Source of the DNA: Gemmatimonadaceae bacterium
GTDB lineage: Bacteria; Gemmatimonadota; Gemmatimonadetes; Gemmatimonadales; Gemmatimonadaceae
Length of the DNA stretch: 8,330 nucleotides
Direction of reading: 5' to 3'
Assembly (NCBI GenBank): GCA_013361745.1
Contig: JABFXM010000297.1
Location: 1-8,330 of the forward strand
Part shown: positions 5,911 to 8,330 of the stretch, in pieces
How positions within the stretch are numbered: position 1 is the first letter of the stretch
Layout of the letters: each line of letters begins with the position of its first letter
Translations under genes and position numbers: made by a program
Notes under the pieces: model-generated
Told to the model about the DNA's origin: nothing
Database searches by the model: none
Seen by the model: only the letters and a program-made list of their open reading frames with translations

Positions 5911-7383
5911 TCAGAAGGCGACGACGCCCTCGACCACGAAGCCCTTGAACTTCCCGCCGTTGCGGATGTCGGTCGGGAGGAAGCCGTCGTACTTCTGGTT
6001 CACCCACTCGCCCTTGAGCATCACGCCGGGAGTGATGAACCAGCCGGCGCTCGCCTGCGAGCGCGTGACCTTCTCGTTCGGATCCGTCGCGCCGAGCTTG
6101 CCCTTCGCGGTGTTGTAGCGGGCACCGACCCAGACCTGCTCGGCGGGGAGGAAGCGATAGACCACGTCGCCCGCGAGCTGGTCCCACGTGCGATCCCTGA
6201 TCTCGGTGCCGGAGCGTCCCGTCGCGCGCTCGACGTTCCCGAAGAGCTCGAGGCCGTAGAGCTTCACGAACGGGTTGACGACCATCGCCGTGATCTTGTC
6301 GGACAGCTTCGGCTGGATCGCGCCCGACCAGGCCTGCGCGGTCTCGTTCGAGGCGACGTTCTCCATCATGTCGTAGTAGCGCGAGCCGGCGCGATCACCG
6401 CTGTACAGCGTGTTGTTGTTCGAGTGCTTCTTGCTGTAGACCGATCCGGTGAGGCGAACGCGCAGCGCCTCGTTGAGTTGCCTGTCGAAGCCGGCCTTGC
6501 CGAGGAACGCGGGGGAGCGCTTCTGCGGGTTGAGCACGGTGCCGCGGACCTCGCCGTTGGTGATGCCGCCCATCAGCATCACTCCCGGGATGCGGAGATA
6601 GACTTCACCACCGACCTCGGTGGTGAAGGCATCCATGACCAGGTTGCCGACGAACGGGTTGAACATCGCGTTGCCGTTGTCGGTGCGACGGAAGTGCGCG
6701 TCGCCGTAGTTGATCTCGAAGTGGCCCGCCTTCACCGTCACGAAGTTCATGAGGTTCTGGAGGAGCTCGAGCGGGATCGGCGAGTCGTCGATGAGGAGAT
6801 AGCCGTCCTTGACCCACATCTCCTGATGGTGGCGGGCGGACATGTAGCTCGTGAGGGAGACGCGGATCCCCTTCGCCAGCTGCGCGTCGAGGTACAGGTT
6901 CGCGACGGCATTGTTGAAGCCGTGGCCGACGCGAATGAGCTGGTTCTGGTTCACCCCGGCGACGACGTTAGGCCTGGCGGTGTTGCTGTGGTCGAGCCCC
7001 TGGAACTGCTGGGTGAAGGCGGCGCCCCACTGGAGGGCGAAGCCGTTGTACGACCGGTCGTCGAACTTCGGCGGCTCGAAGACGTTGAGCCCGCGCTGGT
7101 CGATCGGCCGCATGTGCTGGATGACGATCGGCTGCTGCGTCGCCGCGCGGCTCGCCGCCGCGGGGTTGATGACGGTCGGATCGAACTTCGGCGCGGGCTT
7201 CGGCGCCTCGGTCGTGGTATCCTTCGCCGGCGCCGCCTTCGCCAAGACGTCGGAGGTCGTCGCCGTGGCGACGCGGATCGGTTGCGACTTCGCCGTGTCG
7301 GCGGAGCCCTGCTGAGCGAGCGCCGGAGCTCCGGCGAGGGTAGCCGCCACGACCGTCGCGATCACATGGTTCATCGTTCTCAT
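5911..7383 (-). CDS. Outer-membrane beta-barrel protein (porin-like)
   Basis: The 490-residue product has a Sec signal peptide (MRTMNHVIATVVAATLAGAPALA, cut before QQ). Residues 24 to about 108 form an unusual Ala/Pro/Thr/Lys-rich segment (for example AKDTTTEAPKPAPKF). A barrel-like region of alternating amphipathic strands rich in Gly, Tyr and Asn follows, starting near YNGFALQWGAAF and ending in EGVVAF. The terminal Phe is the usual sorting signal for outer-membrane barrels. I recognise no named family; phosphate-selective porin O/P-like proteins are the closest style, with segments such as VKAGHFEINYGDAHFRRTDN. ATG 7383 is preceded by a perfect AGGAGG (4-nt spacing); a second ATG at 7374 would sit 13 nt away. 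The frame has no stop for about 940 bp upstream, but that part is antisense to the esterase. Position between a rhamnosidase and an esterase suggests uptake of glycan breakdown products, which is inferred. Confidence 0.8.
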   Translation of the reverse strand: MRTMNHVIATVVAATLAGAPALAQQGSADTAKSQPIRVATATTSDVLAKAAPAKDTTTEAPKPAPKFDPTVINPAAASRAATQQPIVIQHMRPIDQRGLNVFEPPKFDDRSYNGFALQWGAAFTQQFQGLDHSNTARPNVVAGVNQNQLIRVGHGFNNAVANLYLDAQLAKGIRVSLTSYMSARHHQEMWVKDGYLLIDDSPIPLELLQNLMNFVTVKAGHFEINYGDAHFRRTDNGNAMFNPFVGNLVMDAFTTEVGGEVYLRIPGVMLMGGITNGEVRGTVLNPQKRSPAFLGKAGFDRQLNEALRVRLTGSVYSKKHSNNNTLYSGDRAGSRYYDMMENVASNETAQAWSGAIQPKLSDKITAMVVNPFVKLYGLELFGNVERATGRSGTEIRDRTWDQLAGDVVYRFLPAEQVWVGARYNTAKGKLGATDPNEKVTRSQASAGWFITPGVMLKGEWVNQKYDGFLPTDIRNGGKFKGFVVEGVVAF

Positions 7384-7387
7384 GGTC

Positions 7388-7393
7388 CCTCCT
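7388..7393 (-). promoter_or_regulatory. Ribosome binding site of the barrel protein gene
   Basis: Perfect AGGAGG on the minus strand, 4 nt before the ATG at 7383. It marks this Met, not the very long upstream open frame, as the start. Confidence 0.75.
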
Positions 7394-7728
7394 GCGTGAG
7401 TGCCGCGTTGAGAACAGATCGAAGCGCACCGCCACTTCGCCGGCAGCTCTTGCCGACCATCAGCGCGGGCGGCTTCGGACCGTAGCTCGGAAGCGAATGT
7501 CCCGTTTCCACGAGCGAACGGAGGTCGGGAGATGCCTGAACCTTGCACAGGGAAGCCTGACGATCTCCCGACGGTGAACGCCCGGCGGCGAACACCCGGC
7601 AGAGGTCGGGTGGGATGGCGATCACGCGCGCGCGGGAAGAGCCGTCTGGACGCGTCGGTCGCACGCATCCATCTTGGCAGCCCCGGAGCATTCAACTGTT
7701 TCTTCCCACTCGGACGCATCCAGCTCGC
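7394..7728. other. Intergenic region between divergent barrel and esterase genes
   Basis: No gene is supported on either strand; a 103-codon minus frame (7380-7691) has no family signature and contains the barrel gene's ribosome binding site. The region should hold promoters for both genes, but I find no convincing -35/-10 pair. A TTGGCA near 7674 on the plus strand lacks a fitting -10. The structured part at 7521-7612 is described separately. Confidence 0.5.
7521..7612. other. Two hairpins with competing pairings in the intergenic region (possible regulatory RNA or operator)
   Basis: A perfect 10-bp inverted repeat, GTCGGGAGAT (7524-7533) with ATCTCCCGAC (7563-7572), encloses a 29-nt loop that contains GCCTGA twice. 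A second perfect stem is CACCCG (7593-7598) with CGGGTG (7607-7612), loop 8 nt. GAGGTCGGG occurs at 7521-7529 and again at 7602-7610, so CCCGAC (7567-7572) can pair with either GTCGGG copy. The second pairing would break the second hairpin. A near-repeat GAACxCCCGGC (7576-7586 and 7590-7600) lies between them. I match it to no known riboswitch class. It lies about 130-220 nt from both start codons. Confidence 0.4.
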
Positions 7729-7732
7729 GGAG
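7729..7732 (+). promoter_or_regulatory. Ribosome binding site of the esterase gene
   Basis: GGAG lies 8 nt before the ATG at 7741, which opens a clear signal peptide. Confidence 0.55.
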
Positions 7733-7740
7733 CACTGCCA

Positions 7741-8330
7741 ATGAAGCGCCGGCGACTCTTCTTCTCCCTTCTCGCTCTTCCTCTCGTGCTCGCCATGCAC
7801 GGCGCGTCCGCGCAGAGCGGCGCTCACACGCTGCAGCTCGCGCGGATCTTCTCCGACGGGATGGTCGTGCAGCGTGGGGCGCGCATCCCTGTCTGGGGAT
7901 GGGCGGCGCCGGGCGCCGCGGTGACGGCGCGCTTCAAGGGAACCGTTGCGCACGCCACCGCCGACTCGAGCGGGCGCTGGACGGTGACCTTCCCGGCGTC
8001 GGCGGCGGGCGGGCCGTATCGACTGACGGTGGACGCGGGGAGCGAGCACGCCAGCGTCGGCGACGTGCTGGTGGGCGACGTCTGGGTCGCGTCGGGCCAG
8101 TCGAACATGGAGTTCTCGCTCTCGGTCGCGAACGACGCCGCGGCGGAGATCGCCGCCGCGCACGACTCGTCGATCCGCGAGTTCAAGGTCCCGAACTCGT
8201 GGGCCGAGCGTCCGGCGACGGAGGACGTCGTGGGAGGGAGTTGGGCGCCCGCCGATCCGCAGCACGTCGGCGCATTCAGCGCGGTCGCGTACTTCTTCGC
8301 ACGCGAGCTGCGCCGCACGCAGCACGTGCC
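7741..8330 (+). CDS. Secreted sialate O-acetylesterase family protein (SGNH hydrolase), 3' end outside window
   Basis: The frame runs from ATG 7741 to the right edge (196 complete codons) without a stop. A Sec signal peptide (basic MKRRR, hydrophobic core, HGASA before QS) gives cleavage after residue 24. Then come the family's N-terminal beta-sandwich, with LARIFSDGMVVQR (33-45) and PVWGWAAPGAAV (50-61), and the block DVLVGDVWVASGQSNMEF, where G-Q-S-N-M (119-123) carries the nucleophile Ser121. The catalytic Asp/His block lies beyond the edge. Members remove O-acetyl groups from sugars. The name comes from sialic acid, but bacterial homologues beside rhamnosidases are often thought to deacetylate pectin or other plant glycans. 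No sialic acid gene is seen here, so an acetylxylan or rhamnogalacturonan acetylesterase role is as likely. It is divergent from the barrel gene and shares its intergenic region. Confidence 0.9.
   Translation, partial: MKRRRLFFSLLALPLVLAMHGASAQSGAHTLQLARIFSDGMVVQRGARIPVWGWAAPGAAVTARFKGTVAHATADSSGRWTVTFPASAAGGPYRLTVDAGSEHASVGDVLVGDVWVASGQSNMEFSLSVANDAAAEIAAAHDSSIREFKVPNSWAERPATEDVVGGSWAPADPQHVGAFSAVAYFFARELRRTQHV

Noticed and set aside
7321..7336. Perfect 16-bp palindrome CGCCGGAGCTCCGGCG
   Set aside because: It lies within the signal-peptide codons of the barrel gene (G-A-P-A), where codon choice explains it; no second copy was noticed.
7380..7691. A 103-residue minus-strand open frame just upstream of the barrel gene
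   Set aside because: It overlaps the barrel gene's ribosome binding site, crosses the structured intergenic repeats and shows no recognisable protein features.
5911..8325. An 804-residue minus-strand open frame covering the barrel protein and the region upstream
   Set aside because: Only the part from 7383 has a ribosome binding site and signal peptide. The upstream part is Arg-rich antisense to the esterase and the intergenic region.
1..8330. CRISPR arrays, insertion sequences, toxin-antitoxin or phage-defence genes
   Set aside because: No regularly spaced repeats, transposase motifs or defence-type proteins were seen in any frame.

Overview
The window is GC-rich throughout, with GC strongly favoured at third codon positions. 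It encodes several Sec-exported proteins, an outer-membrane beta-barrel ending in Phe and a lipobox protein, so the source is a Gram-negative (diderm) bacterium. Protein style (Ala/Pro/Thr-rich linkers, secreted glycosidases, ferritin) would suit a soil Gemmatimonadota or Acidobacteriota-like organism. That placement is an inference; no marker gene is present to fix it.

Left part (1-2090): the C-terminal end of a YdjC/ChbG-type carbohydrate deacetylase enters from the left edge (+). It converges on, and overlaps by 41 bp, a GT87/DUF2029 polytopic glycosyltransferase (-). A small unrecognised lipoprotein (+) diverges from the transferase across a 44-bp gap.

Scar region (about 2015-2820): this is the least orderly part. 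The lipoprotein frame loses its coding character near 2015 but stays open by chance to 2590. Antisense to that tail lies the C-terminal piece of a ferric-reductase-like membrane protein, truncated near 2340-2356. Next come about 230 bp with no recognisable gene but with two tandem 11-bp repeats. At 2587-2628 sits an exact 42-nt 3' half of tRNA-Phe(GAA), running from anticodon-loop position 32 to discriminator base 73, with no 5' half. This is the form of an attachment-site duplication left by a tRNA-targeting integrative element, so the region reads as the remains of an integration and deletion event.

Right part (2822-8330): a ferritin with a complete ferroxidase centre (-) diverges from a large secreted GH78-type alpha-L-rhamnosidase (+). 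A 13/14-bp hairpin separates the rhamnosidase from a convergent outer-membrane beta-barrel protein (-). After a 357-bp intergenic region with two hairpins and mutually exclusive pairing options, a secreted sialate-O-acetylesterase-family SGNH hydrolase (+) starts and leaves the window. The rhamnosidase, porin-like barrel and acetylesterase together suggest a small locus for breaking down acetylated, rhamnose-containing polysaccharide such as rhamnogalacturonan. The deacetylase at the left edge may or may not belong to it.

No wholly new system is evident. The most informative observations are the tRNA-Phe half with its adjacent gene wreckage, the variant GH78 acid motif, and the possible RNA switch between the porin and esterase genes.
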